64,000 nucleotides of DNA from Pseudomonas sp. NFR16 (lineage in GTDB: Bacteria; Pseudomonadota; Gammaproteobacteria; Pseudomonadales; Pseudomonadaceae), in NCBI RefSeq assembly GCF_900108875.1, contig NZ_FNYJ01000008.1, positions 124,001 through 188,000 of the forward strand. The letters run 5' to 3'. Position 1 is the first letter of the stretch; every line of letters starts with the position of its first letter. The notes under the pieces are model-generated. The model saw nothing but the letters and a program-made list of their open reading frames with translations. It made no database searches and was not told the origin of the DNA. The position numbers and the translations under genes were made by a program. Positions 1-8,247 of this stretch are shown one piece after another.

Positions 1-155
1 GCGGGCACATTTTTGGAGGCTTGTGGCGCGGAAGCGGATTGAAGCGGGGTAGCCACTGCGGCGGTAGGCTGTTCGGCGCAGGCAACCAGTATGAAGAAGC
101 TAGAGGCAGCGATCAGTTGGCGTACAGGCCAACGACGGGGAAAGCTAAAGGGCAT
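1..155 (-). CDS. N-terminus of a secreted lipoprotein, cut by the window edge
   Basis: Reading leftwards from an ATG at 155, the frame stays open to the window edge. It encodes a basic start, a hydrophobic segment and the lipobox LVAC, whose cysteine is residue 26. A proline-, alanine- and serine-rich linker follows. This is a type II signal peptide, so the product should be an envelope lipoprotein. In other pseudomonads a lytic murein transglycosylase lipoprotein often lies near holA, so that is a candidate by synteny only. No catalytic domain is inside the window, so the function is not shown here. Confidence 0.6.
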   Translation of the reverse strand, partial: MPFSFPRRWPVRQLIAASSFFILVACAEQPTAAVATPLQSASAPQASKNVP

Positions 156-242
156 TCTGGGGTCCACAGGTATAAACCGTAAGGTGCAGACCTTAACATG
201 CCGGCCCTGTTGGCGGGGACGTCAGTCAGTAACCTGAAGTTT

Positions 243-401
243 TCAGGCCGCCATAACGGAAGAAGCCTCCCAGTTTTTCGACTGGAAGGCTTCGCGGCGG
301 TAGCTGCCTTTGCCCTTGGTGGGTTGTTCCTGACGGCTGCGGAACAGTGGCTGGGCGATGATGGATTTGGCCTTGTTCGGCCGTCTCTTTGGCTTGCTCA
401 T
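243..401 (-). CDS. arfA: Alternative ribosome-rescue factor A (ArfA)
   Basis: A 52-codon gene starting MSKPKRRPNKAKSIIAQPLF. The family signature is clear: a PLFR motif (residues 18-21), the basic stretch KGKGSYRR (29-36), and NWEAS (43-47) near the C-terminus. In E. coli ArfA recruits release factor 2 to ribosomes stalled on mRNAs without a stop codon, as a backup to tmRNA. The coding region carries a strong inverted repeat over codons 38-47, as in E. coli, where it yields a truncated message so that ArfA is made only when trans-translation fails. Similarity to the E. coli protein was judged by eye. The Shine-Dalgarno sequence is weak (AGAGAG upstream). Confidence 0.85.
   Translation of the reverse strand: MSKPKRRPNKAKSIIAQPLFRSRQEQPTKGKGSYRREAFQSKNWEASSVMAA
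262..293 (-). promoter_or_regulatory. Intragenic arfA hairpin (tmRNA-responsive control)
   Basis: On the coding strand GAAGCCTTCCAGT (293-281) pairs with ACTGGGAGGCTTC (274-262) across a six-base loop, with one G-U pair. It lies inside arfA, before the stop codon. In E. coli the equivalent stem is cut by RNase III or ends transcription, leaving a non-stop mRNA. The pairing is visible here; the role is inferred from that family. Only a short pyrimidine stretch follows, so RNase III processing seems likelier than termination. Confidence 0.75.
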
Positions 402-502
402 GGCGGATGCTCTCTTGGTGAGGGATGAAACGGGGCAGATCTTGCGTCAGGTCGAGGCCGGGGTCTAATTGATCTGTGCTATCGCCAGGACGCACTCCTT
501 TG

Positions 503-581
503 CAGGAGCGCGCTTGCCCGCGATTGCGATCGTTCGGATAGCCGGATGTGCCTGGCATACCGATAGGGCAAGCGCGCCTGG
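503..581. repeat. Degenerate inverted pair of REP elements
   Basis: A GGAGCGCGCTTGCCCGCGAT element at 503-522 faces an inverted, shorter partner with GGGCAAGCGCGCC at about 567-579. Both are diverged forms of the pseudomonad REP that appears more cleanly at 10.7 kb. The pair sits between arfA and the 3' end of holA, the usual location for these elements. Confidence 0.55.
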
Positions 582-598
582 AAGGTGGGTCGACAGGC

Positions 599-1636
599 TT
601 ATTCCGACGGCAACGCCAGCCGCTGCCCGGCCATCAGCAACGACAACCGGCTCAAGCTGCTCCAGACAGAGCCTTCTGCCTGACCTTTGATCTGCGCATC
701 GATGTGTTGGGCGTCCATCAGCAACTGACCCCAGCGACGGGCTGAGTGCCGCATCAAGGCTTTGCTCATCAACGGTTTGCGCTTGTCCCAGATGGGCGGG
801 CGTGCCTGGCTGAACGCCTTATCCAGTGGCACGCCCTGGCTGTATTGCAGCGCCAGGTTCGCCAGCACGCGCAATTCGCGCGACAACGCCCAGAGAATGA
901 CCGGCGGCTCGACGCCCTCGCCGCGCAAGCCTTCGAGCATGCGCAGGGCGTGAGAAGCTTCGCCGTTGAGAATCGCATCAGTCAGGCCGAAGACATCGAA
1001 GCGGGCGCTGTCAGCCACGGCCGCCTGAACGGTCTCCACCGTGATCTGGCCCTGTTCGGCCATCAGCTTGAGCTTTTCGATTTCCTGCGCGGCAGCGAGC
1101 AAGTTGCCTTCAACCCGCGCGGCGATCAGTTCGATCGCATCCGGGGTTGCAGCGAGTCCTGATTGCGAAAGGCGCTGGCGAATCCACTGCGGCAACTGGC
1201 TGGCATCGACCGGCCAGATCTGCACGAACTGGGTTTGCTGGCCTTCAACCAGCGCCTTGCCCCATTTGGTTTTCTGCGCGGCGCCGTCCAGCTTGGGCAG
1301 GCTGATCAGCAGCAGCGTGTCTTCCGCCGGGCGGCTGCAGTATTCGAGTAAGGCCGCAGCGCCTTTGTCACCGGGCTTGCCCGACGGCAGGCGCAGTTCC
1401 AGCAGGCGCCGCTCAGCGAACAGCGACATGCTCGCGCCCGCCTGCAGCAGCGTGCCCCAATCGAAGCTCGAATCGGCGCTGAACACCTGACGCTCGTCGA
1501 ACCCTTGCTGACGGGCCGCCGCGCGAATGGCATCGCACGCTTCCTGGCATTGCAGCGGGTCATCGCCGCTGACAATGTAGACAGGCGACAATGCGCCCTG
1601 AAGGTGTTTGGAGAGTTGGGCGGGGGCGAGTTTCAT
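599..1636 (-). CDS. holA: DNA polymerase III subunit delta
   Basis: A 345-residue protein starting MKLAPAQLSKHLQGALSPVY, the usual length for HolA. HolA is the clamp-loader 'wrench' that opens the beta sliding clamp during chromosome replication. Family features visible are the N-terminal YIVSGDDPL segment, the SLPKLDGAAQKTKWGKAL stretch of the AAA-like domain, and the C-terminal helical collar region beginning near FDVFGLTDAILNG. It lies 42 bases downstream of lptE and reads in the same direction as leuS and lptE, a conserved cluster in gammaproteobacteria. Confidence 0.95.
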   Translation of the reverse strand: MKLAPAQLSKHLQGALSPVYIVSGDDPLQCQEACDAIRAAARQQGFDERQVFSADSSFDWGTLLQAGASMSLFAERRLLELRLPSGKPGDKGAAALLEYCSRPAEDTLLLISLPKLDGAAQKTKWGKALVEGQQTQFVQIWPVDASQLPQWIRQRLSQSGLAATPDAIELIAARVEGNLLAAAQEIEKLKLMAEQGQITVETVQAAVADSARFDVFGLTDAILNGEASHALRMLEGLRGEGVEPPVILWALSRELRVLANLALQYSQGVPLDKAFSQARPPIWDKRKPLMSKALMRHSARRWGQLLMDAQHIDAQIKGQAEGSVWSSLSRLSLLMAGQRLALPSE

Positions 1637-1678
1637 GGGTCAGAAAAGATCAGGGCCGGCGAACCGGCCCCGATGCCA

Positions 1679-2284
1679 TCACTTGGTCGGGAATTCGATG
1701 GGAGACTGCTGTGGCGTCTCGTCGCGAACCCGCTGGGCAGCCGCTTCGGCGTCGGCTTCGGCGCGAGCGGCAGCGTCGGCCTTGGCTTGCATTTCATCCA
1801 GGCCTTCTGGTGTCAGCAATTGAAGACGAGCCAGCATGAGCTGAATCAGATCGCTGCGCATTTCCTGGCGGACCTGATCAGCTTCCTGGTCGGAGCCCAC
1901 CAGGTTGTTGCCGTCGTGCACGTAGACCTTCTGCACCTGCACGTTGTCGCTGATCAGGACGACGTCCTTGGTGCCACGGATTTCATACTTCAACACGTCG
2001 GTCAGCTGGTATTCGGCGGAACGGCCGGCACCGGTGTAGCTGGCACTGCGCGAGCTTTCTTCTTCACGCGCCAGGAACAGCTTGTATTGCGCGCCGGTGT
2101 AGACGTGTACGCCACTGCTGGTCAGGGTCTGACGCAACTGAGTGACGAGGTCGCCGTAGGCATCACGCGCGCTGACGTCCAGTTCCTTGATCGACAAGGC
2201 GTTGGTGCCGGTACCACGCAGCTGGAAACCGCAGGCGCTCAGCAATACCGCGAGGCCCATTACCAGCAGATTGCGTTTGATCAT
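1679..2284 (-). CDS. lptE: LPS-assembly lipoprotein LptE
   Basis: A 201-residue lipoprotein. The signal peptide ends in the lipobox LLSAC with the lipidated cysteine at residue 18, followed by GFQLRG, the characteristic LptE start of the mature protein. LptE plugs the LptD barrel and helps insert lipopolysaccharide in the outer membrane. The C-terminal 40 residues are alanine- and glutamate-rich and probably disordered. It sits between leuS (89 bases upstream) and holA (42 bases downstream), the classic leuS-lptE-holA order, and is probably co-transcribed with both. Confidence 0.93.
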   Translation of the reverse strand: MIKRNLLVMGLAVLLSACGFQLRGTGTNALSIKELDVSARDAYGDLVTQLRQTLTSSGVHVYTGAQYKLFLAREEESSRSASYTGAGRSAEYQLTDVLKYEIRGTKDVVLISDNVQVQKVYVHDGNNLVGSDQEADQVRQEMRSDLIQLMLARLQLLTPEGLDEMQAKADAAARAEADAEAAAQRVRDETPQQSPIEFPTK

Positions 2285-2373
2285 CTTGTTGCTCCCCTTG
2301 AATCCGTTTGAGCCCGAAATCGCGGGCTCTGGAAGTGTGTTCAGCGCCTGTCACCGCCAGGCGCCCGATCCAG

Positions 2374-4980
2374 TCAGCTGGCGACGATGTTCACCAGCTT
2401 GCCAGGCACCACGATTACTTTGCGGATGGTCAGGCCGTCGATGAAGCGCAGGACATTTTCGTTGGTCCGTGCGGCGGCTTCGACGTCCTCGCGGCTGGCG
2501 CTGGCGGGCATTTCGATCTGCCCACGCAGCTTGCCGTTGACCTGCACCACCAGTTGCAGCGTGTCCTGCACAAGCGCCGACTCGTCGACGACCGGCCAGC
2601 CGGCGTCGATGATCGGATCGGCATGGCCGAGCGCCGTCCACAGTTCGTGGCTGATGTGTGGCGTGATAGGGGCCAGCAGCAGCGCGACGGTCTCCAGACC
2701 TTCCTGCAGCAGCGCGCGGTCCTGGGCAGAAGCCTGCGGTGCTTTTTCCAGCACGTTCATCAGGGTCATCACTTGCGCGATGGCGGTGTTGAATTTGTGA
2801 TGCTGCCCTACGTCCTGACCGGCCTGTTTGATGGCCAGATGGATGGCGCGGCGGATGCCTTTCTGGTCATCGCCCAAGGCGACCTTGTCGAGGGCGCCCG
2901 GCAATCCGGCGGTCACATGGGCCTGAGCCAGACGCCACACGCGCTTGAGGAAGCGGTGCGAACCTTCCACGCCCGAGTCGGACCATTCCAGGCTCATGTC
3001 TGGCGGCGAAGCAAACATCATGAACAGGCGGCAAGTATCGGCGCCGTATTGATCGATCATCGACTGCGGATCAACACCGTTGTTTTTCGACTTGGCCATC
3101 TTCTCGATGCCACCGATTTCGACCGGCTGGCCGTCGGCAATCAGCCTGGCGCCGATGATCTTGGCTTTCGCGTCGCGTTCGAATTCGACGTCGGCCGGGT
3201 TGAACCAGGTCTTGCTGCCGTTGGCTTCCAGACGATAGAACGTCTCGGCCACCACCATCCCCTGGGTCAGCAGGTTCTTGAACGGCTCGTTGGACGTAAC
3301 CAAGCCTTCGTCGCGCATCAGCTTGTGGAAGAAGCGCGCGTACAGCAGGTGAAGAATCGCGTGCTCGATACCGCCGATGTACTGATCGACCGGCAGCCAG
3401 TGGTTGGCGGCTTTCGGATCGACCATGCCACCCTCGTAATGAGGCGAGGCGTAACGGGCGAAGTACCAGGACGACTCGACGAAGGTGTCCATCGTGTCGG
3501 TTTCACGCTTGGCCGGTGCGCCGCATTTCGGGCAGCTGCATTCGTAGAATTCAGGCATGCGCGCCAGAGGCGAACCCGCGCCGTCGGGCACGACGTCTTC
3601 CGGCAGTTTGACCGGCAGCTGGTCTTCCGGAACCGGAACATCGCCGCACGCGTCGCAGTGAATGATCGGGATCGGGCAGCCCCAGTAGCGCTGGCGGCTG
3701 ATGCCCCAGTCACGCAGACGGAACTGGGTGCGCGATTTGCCGAGCGCCTTCTTGATCAGGGCAGCTTCGATCGCATCGAACGCCCCGGCGAAATCCAGAC
3801 CGTCGAACTCACCCGAGTTGATCAACTGGCCGTGTTCGCCGTACGCGTCCTGCCAGGGAGCAGGCGTCTGATCGCCAGCGCTGGTGCGCACCACCGGTTT
3901 GACCGGCAGGTTGTACTTGGTGGCGAATTCGAAATCGCGCTCGTCGTGAGCCGGGACCGCCATTACCGCACCGTCGCCGTAATGCATCAGCACGTAGTTG
4001 GCGACCCAGACCGGCAGTTTTTCGCCAGTCAGCGGGTGCTCGACGAACAGCGAGGTCGGCAGGCCTTTCTTTTCCTGAGTGGCGACGTCGGCTTCGGCGA
4101 CGCTGCCGCTCTTGCATTCGTGAATGAACGCCTGCAGCTCAGGATCGCTCTGCGCAGCCAGTGTCGCCAGCGGGTGCTCGGCGGCAACGGCAACATAAGT
4201 CGCGCCCATCAGTGTGTCCGGACGGGTCGTGAACACTTTCAGCGCACCGGCTTCGCCGATCGACGTCTGATCGTACGGGAACTGCACTTCCATGCCGCGG
4301 GATTTGCCGATCCAGTTGCGCTGCATGGTCTTGACCTGTTCTGGCCAGCCCGGCAGCTCATCGAGACTCTCCAGCAGCTCATCCGCGTATGCGGTGATCT
4401 TGAAGTAGTACATCGGAATTTCGCGTTTTTCGATCACCGCGCCCGAACGCCAGCCTCGGCCGTCGATGACCTGCTCGTTGGCCAGGACGGTCTGGTCGAC
4501 CGGGTCCCAGTTAACGGTGCCGTTCTTGCGGTAGATCACGCCTTTCTCGAACAGGCGAGTGAACAGCCACTGTTCCCAGCGATAGTAATCCGGCTTGCAG
4601 GTGGTGACTTCGCGCGACCAGTCGATCGCCAGACCCAGGCTCTTGAGCTGGTTCTTCATGTAGGCGATGTTTTCGTAGGTCCATTTGGCCGGGGCGACGT
4701 TGTTTTTCATCGCCGCGTTTTCTGCAGGCATCCCGAATGCGTCCCAGCCCATTGGCTGCAGTACGTTTTTGCCCTGCATGCGCTGGTAGCGGGCAATCAC
4801 GTCGCCGATGGTGTAGTTGCGCACGTGACCCATGTGTAGCTTGCCGCTAGGGTAAGGAAACATCGACAGGCAGTAGTAGGTGTCCTTGCCTGGCTGTTCA
4901 CTGACTTCAAAAGACTTTTGCTCTTCCCAGAAGGTCTGGGCGGCGGCTTCGATTTCACGGGGCTGATAGAGTTCGTGCAT
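2374..4980 (-). CDS. leuS: Leucyl-tRNA synthetase
   Basis: An 868-residue class Ia aminoacyl-tRNA synthetase that charges tRNA-Leu with leucine. The HIGH motif is present as HMGH (residues 49-52) after YPSGKL, and the KMSKS motif as KMAKS near residue 625. The editing (CP1) domain lies between them, with TTRPDTLMGATYV. A zinc-binding CxxC pair is visible around HCDACGD and in CSCPKCG. Length is normal. The ATG at 4980 begins MHELYQPREIE, the usual start. The 299 bases upstream to the divergent gene at 5280 hold its promoter region, and no other gene was seen there. Confidence 0.97.
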   Translation of the reverse strand: MHELYQPREIEAAAQTFWEEQKSFEVSEQPGKDTYYCLSMFPYPSGKLHMGHVRNYTIGDVIARYQRMQGKNVLQPMGWDAFGMPAENAAMKNNVAPAKWTYENIAYMKNQLKSLGLAIDWSREVTTCKPDYYRWEQWLFTRLFEKGVIYRKNGTVNWDPVDQTVLANEQVIDGRGWRSGAVIEKREIPMYYFKITAYADELLESLDELPGWPEQVKTMQRNWIGKSRGMEVQFPYDQTSIGEAGALKVFTTRPDTLMGATYVAVAAEHPLATLAAQSDPELQAFIHECKSGSVAEADVATQEKKGLPTSLFVEHPLTGEKLPVWVANYVLMHYGDGAVMAVPAHDERDFEFATKYNLPVKPVVRTSAGDQTPAPWQDAYGEHGQLINSGEFDGLDFAGAFDAIEAALIKKALGKSRTQFRLRDWGISRQRYWGCPIPIIHCDACGDVPVPEDQLPVKLPEDVVPDGAGSPLARMPEFYECSCPKCGAPAKRETDTMDTFVESSWYFARYASPHYEGGMVDPKAANHWLPVDQYIGGIEHAILHLLYARFFHKLMRDEGLVTSNEPFKNLLTQGMVVAETFYRLEANGSKTWFNPADVEFERDAKAKIIGARLIADGQPVEIGGIEKMAKSKNNGVDPQSMIDQYGADTCRLFMMFASPPDMSLEWSDSGVEGSHRFLKRVWRLAQAHVTAGLPGALDKVALGDDQKGIRRAIHLAIKQAGQDVGQHHKFNTAIAQVMTLMNVLEKAPQASAQDRALLQEGLETVALLLAPITPHISHELWTALGHADPIIDAGWPVVDESALVQDTLQLVVQVNGKLRGQIEMPASASREDVEAAARTNENVLRFIDGLTIRKVIVVPGKLVNIVAS

Positions 4981-5279
4981 GGCTACTTTTGACTAGAGAT
5001 TGGTGACCCTTGACCTCTTCTCGGCGTTCCCGGATCGGTTGGGCATCGCGTGCCGGACTGTGCCGAGGGCATTGCGATGCGTTCGTGCCCGGGTGGGCGG
5101 AAGTGGAATTACAGGAAGCGCCGTAGCATACATGAGGGCTGACTATCGAGGGAAACCCTGATTGCTGACTTCGGCCGGTCAGCGCCTTGCAGCCGCCGTT
5201 GGTCGCGGCATCGCGCCGGTTTTCGCAGTGCCGCTAAGCTCATTTACGAGGGTATGTTTATCTTCAGTGAGGTGAGCGG

Positions 5280-5663
5280 ATGGCAGAGATGCGGCACCAA
5301 GTAAAGAAACCAGATCTGTATGACCGTTTGATTGATCGTCTGGGGCTTGCCCTGGACATGGCGAAAACAGCAGTGCGGCTTCGTAACGAGCATCCCGCTG
5401 AACTGGAACTGCGTGGATTGAGTCACGCCGAATTCCAGTTGATCGAGGCATATCTGGATGCTTGTCCGGAAAAGACTGAAGTTGTCTTCAACGAGGATTC
5501 AGCGAACATCAAGAAGGGGAGTTCCAATACGTCACGGGAGCCTTCAGAGTCGATGCGTGCGCCGCATCCTCAAGCCAATGTCATCTGGCTCAAGGACCAG
5601 CGTCGCGCCAAGGTGTCGGCAAAGTTGAGTCGTTACAGTCACAGCAAACATTTCAAGCGTTAA
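5280..5663 (+). CDS. Conserved protein of unknown function
   Basis: A 127-residue basic protein lying between leuS and the ElyC-like gene, where P. aeruginosa also has small hypothetical genes. The N-terminal 60 residues look helical (DRLIDRLGLALDMAKTAVRL, then LSHAEFQLIEAYLDACP). The middle is serine-rich and probably disordered, and the tail is strongly basic (KDQRRAKVSAKLSRYSHSKH). No signal peptide or membrane segment is seen. The basic tail would suit nucleic-acid binding, but that is a guess. The ATG at 5280 follows a GAGGTGAG Shine-Dalgarno-like stretch. Confidence 0.75.
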   Translation: MAEMRHQVKKPDLYDRLIDRLGLALDMAKTAVRLRNEHPAELELRGLSHAEFQLIEAYLDACPEKTEVVFNEDSANIKKGSSNTSREPSESMRAPHPQANVIWLKDQRRAKVSAKLSRYSHSKHFKR

Positions 5664-5726
5664 CCTTCGCGGGTTTGATCCCGTCTTACTAAGCGTTGCT
5701 GCTTAGCGCTAATACTTTTAGGCTTC

Positions 5727-5746
5727 GGGCATCTTTGGAGATGCCC
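5727..5746 (+). promoter_or_regulatory. Hairpin overlapping the ribosome-binding site of the ElyC-like gene
   Basis: GGGCATCT at 5727-5734 pairs perfectly with AGATGCCC at 5739-5746 across the loop TTGG. The GGAG Shine-Dalgarno (5737-5740) straddles the loop and stem, and the start codon is at 5749. The structure could limit ribosome access to the downstream gene or attenuate transcription. There is no T-tract after it, so a simple terminator is unlikely. Confidence 0.5.
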
Positions 5747-5748
5747 TG

Positions 5749-6510
5749 ATGCCCTTCCGTTATTTCATCAAGAACCTGCTGCTGCCTCCCGGTCTTTTTC
5801 TGCTGCTGATAGCCTTTGCCTGGTGGCTGAGAAGTCGCCGGCCGAGAACGGCGCGCCTGCTTTTCGTCGTGGGGATTGCCGGGCTGTGGGCGATGAGTCT
5901 GCCGATTGTGGTGCAGTGGTCGGCGACGGCCATCGAAAGCATTCCTCCCCTGCAACAAGACCAGTGGGCGACGCTGGCCCAGCGCGCTGACGCGATTGTC
6001 GTGCTGGGTTCAGGGCGTGAGCGCAAGGATCCGACCTGGGGCCGCGATATTCCAACAGGCGTGGCGCTTGAGCGGATGCGCTATGCGGCGCGCCTGTCCA
6101 AGGCGTCCGGGCTGCCGATCCTCACCACGGGGGGCTTGCATTACGGTGAGCCGCCCAGCGAGGCCGCGATCATGGCGGACTCGCTGCGTGATGACTTCGC
6201 CGTGCCGGTGCGCTGGCAGGAAGGAGAGAGCCGCACGACATGGGAAAACGCCAGTATGAGCGCGGCGATCCTGCTGCCGCAGGGCATCAAGCGGGTTGTC
6301 GTGGTGACTCAGGCCTGGCATATGCCGCGATCGGTGTGGAGTTTCGAGAAGGCCGGATTCACTGTCGTGCCGGCGCCGGTCGGCTTTTTGAGTGTGGACA
6401 ACGCCAGGCCGTTTGGCGGTTGGACCCCTGAAGCCAGAGCAGTCTGGCAGAGCGGGCTGCTGTTGAACGAAGCGGCGGGGCTGGCAGGGTACCGGTTGTT
6501 TTATCAGTGA
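5749..6510 (+). CDS. ElyC/YdcF family envelope protein (DUF218)
   Basis: A 253-residue protein with two N-terminal membrane segments (about residues 8-26 and 35-55) followed by a DUF218 domain. The domain begins at ADAIVVLGSGRE and continues through ILTTGG, EGESRTTWENA and VVVTQAWHMPRS, which are the conserved blocks of this fold. E. coli ElyC is needed for peptidoglycan synthesis at low temperature and affects lipid-carrier metabolism; the domain has been proposed to act on nucleotide or lipid-linked substrates. The exact reaction here is unknown. Length and architecture match ElyC more closely than single-domain YdcF or SanA. Confidence 0.82.
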   Translation: MPFRYFIKNLLLPPGLFLLLIAFAWWLRSRRPRTARLLFVVGIAGLWAMSLPIVVQWSATAIESIPPLQQDQWATLAQRADAIVVLGSGRERKDPTWGRDIPTGVALERMRYAARLSKASGLPILTTGGLHYGEPPSEAAIMADSLRDDFAVPVRWQEGESRTTWENASMSAAILLPQGIKRVVVVTQAWHMPRSVWSFEKAGFTVVPAPVGFLSVDNARPFGGWTPEARAVWQSGLLLNEAAGLAGYRLFYQ

Positions 6511-6593
6511 CCCAGGCCGCAGGCGCCCGACGGGCCCGATCTTGGCCTGACTGTTGGATCGACGGCTCTACCTACCACTTACGCGCCGGTCCC

Positions 6594-6687
6594 GTAGGAC
6601 TGGCTTTAGCCGGGAAGGCGTGAGTGGTTCTGCCGCGAAACGGATGACGCACATATTGGCCTCTTCCCGGCTGAAGCCGGTCCTACA
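6594..6687. repeat. Inverted pair of GTAGGACCGGCTT-type REP elements
   Basis: GTAGGACTGGCTTTAGCCGG at 6594-6613 is matched by an inverted copy at 6658-6687 (GGCCTCTTCCCGGCTGAAGC and onward). This is the second repeat family of the window, also seen at 33.8 and 41.1-41.7 kb. The pair lies between the convergent ElyC-like gene and lnt and could fold into a long hairpin in either transcript. Confidence 0.7.
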
Positions 6688-6700
6688 GTGTCTCAACCCC

Positions 6701-8221
6701 TCACACCGCTTTCGCAATCCTGCCGGCGAAGAATGCCCAACCGATCAGCAGCACCGACAGGATGATCAGCGGCCAGGAGCGCCAGTGCAGGTATGGCGTG
6801 AGCTGGTGCATCGGGGTCACTTCGCCATACATGATCGCACGCTCGAATTGCGGCACAGTGGTGGTGATCTTTCCGAAAGGATCGATCAGCGCGCTGACGC
6901 CGTTATTGGTGGCGCGGATCATCCACCGGCCCGCTTCCAGCGCCCGCATTTGTGCCATCTGTAAATGTTGCAGCGGCCCGATCGAAGTGCCGAACCAAGT
7001 GTCATTGCTGACCGTCAGCAACAGGTCGCTCTGCGCCGAAAGCCCTGCAGCGAATTCCGGGTAAACCACTTCGTAGCAGATGAACGGCGCGATCTGATAA
7101 CCCTTGGCCTGCAACAACGGCTGCTCGGCCGGACCTCGGGCGAAGTCCGACATCGGCAGGTTGAAGAACGTAATCAACCCGCGCAGCAGGTCCTGCAGCG
7201 GCACGTACTCACCGAATGGCACCAGTTTCTGCTTCAGGTACGTCCCGTCGCCCTCGCCGGTCACCGTGATCGCGTTGTAATAGCGCCACTCGTTATGGCT
7301 GCCTCTCTGACGCAACGGGACGCCGGTGATCATCGCCGATTCCCGGTCTGCGGCAAATTTGCCCATCATCGACAAATAGCCTTCGACCGATTCCTTGAGC
7401 ACCGGCACGGCGGTTTCCGGCCAGACGATCAGATCGGCTTTTTGCGAGGTGAACGTCATGTCGCGGTACAGCGCCAGCTGGGCGTTCAATGCCGCCGGGT
7501 CCCACTTCATGCTCTGTTCGACGTTGCCCTGCATCGCAGCGACTTTCAGTGGCGCCCCGGAAGGTTCGGTCCAGGCGTGATTTTTCAATGCCAGACCGAC
7601 GACCCATGGCGCCAGCAGCAATACGACGCCGCCTGCGAGGAAGGGCTTGCGCCCCCGCAGCCGTGGCAGGTTGCAGAGCAACGCTGCGGTCAGCGCCAGG
7701 CTGAACGAGATCAGCCACATACCGCCCAGCGGCGCCAGACCCTTGAGTGGGCCGTCGAGCTGGCTGTAGCCGGAGTAAAGCCACGGAAAACCGGTCAGGA
7801 ACCAGCCGCGGAACATTTCTTGGGCAAACCACAGTGCTGCGAAGGCCAGAGCGTCGGCCAGCGGCGCTTCACTGCGCCGGATCCAGCGCGCCCACAGCCA
7901 GGCGGGCAGGGCGAAAAAAAACGCCACTGACGCACAGAACAGCACCATGAGGAAGACCGCCAGCCAGACCGGAGCCTCGCCGTACGTGTGAATGCTGACG
8001 TAGATCCAGCTGGTGCCGCCGCCGAACAGGCCGAAGCCATAGCTCCAGCCGCGCCACAAGGCCTGGCGGGGTTTGAGGTCGCGCAGACCAAGATAAAAGA
8101 CCACCAGCGCGACGATCGCCAGTGGCCAGATATCGAACGGCGCCAAAGCCAGGGTGATCAGCGCGCCAGCCACCATGGCCAGCAGGTTACCGGGCCAGCC
8201 GGGGCGGGTGATCCAGCGCAT
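6701..8221 (-). CDS. lnt: Apolipoprotein N-acyltransferase
   Basis: A 506-residue inner-membrane enzyme that adds the third acyl chain to the lipidated cysteine of lipoproteins, the last step in their maturation. The first 210 residues contain about six membrane helices. A nitrilase domain follows, with the catalytic glutamate in WPETAVP, the lysine-containing LKQKLVPFGEYVP region and the nucleophile cysteine in FICYEVVYPEF. A final membrane helix anchors the C-terminus. It is the last gene of phoH-ybeY-corC-lnt, 26 bases after corC. Confidence 0.96.
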   Translation of the reverse strand: MRWITRPGWPGNLLAMVAGALITLALAPFDIWPLAIVALVVFYLGLRDLKPRQALWRGWSYGFGLFGGGTSWIYVSIHTYGEAPVWLAVFLMVLFCASVAFFFALPAWLWARWIRRSEAPLADALAFAALWFAQEMFRGWFLTGFPWLYSGYSQLDGPLKGLAPLGGMWLISFSLALTAALLCNLPRLRGRKPFLAGGVVLLLAPWVVGLALKNHAWTEPSGAPLKVAAMQGNVEQSMKWDPAALNAQLALYRDMTFTSQKADLIVWPETAVPVLKESVEGYLSMMGKFAADRESAMITGVPLRQRGSHNEWRYYNAITVTGEGDGTYLKQKLVPFGEYVPLQDLLRGLITFFNLPMSDFARGPAEQPLLQAKGYQIAPFICYEVVYPEFAAGLSAQSDLLLTVSNDTWFGTSIGPLQHLQMAQMRALEAGRWMIRATNNGVSALIDPFGKITTTVPQFERAIMYGEVTPMHQLTPYLHWRSWPLIILSVLLIGWAFFAGRIAKAV

Positions 8222-8247
8222 TTACATTCCTTATGAGGGATACGACG

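Noticed and set aside
2308..4839. Long open plus-strand frame of 843 codons antisense to leuS
   Set aside because: It is a shadow of the high third-position GC of leuS; it lacks any recognised domain and a ribosome-binding site, and leuS itself has all family motifs. Similar long antisense frames lie over hemL (13421-14974), the acyl-CoA dehydrogenase (18908-20455), DUF748 (42915-45116), pgi (50669-52459) and pcnB (55163-56617).
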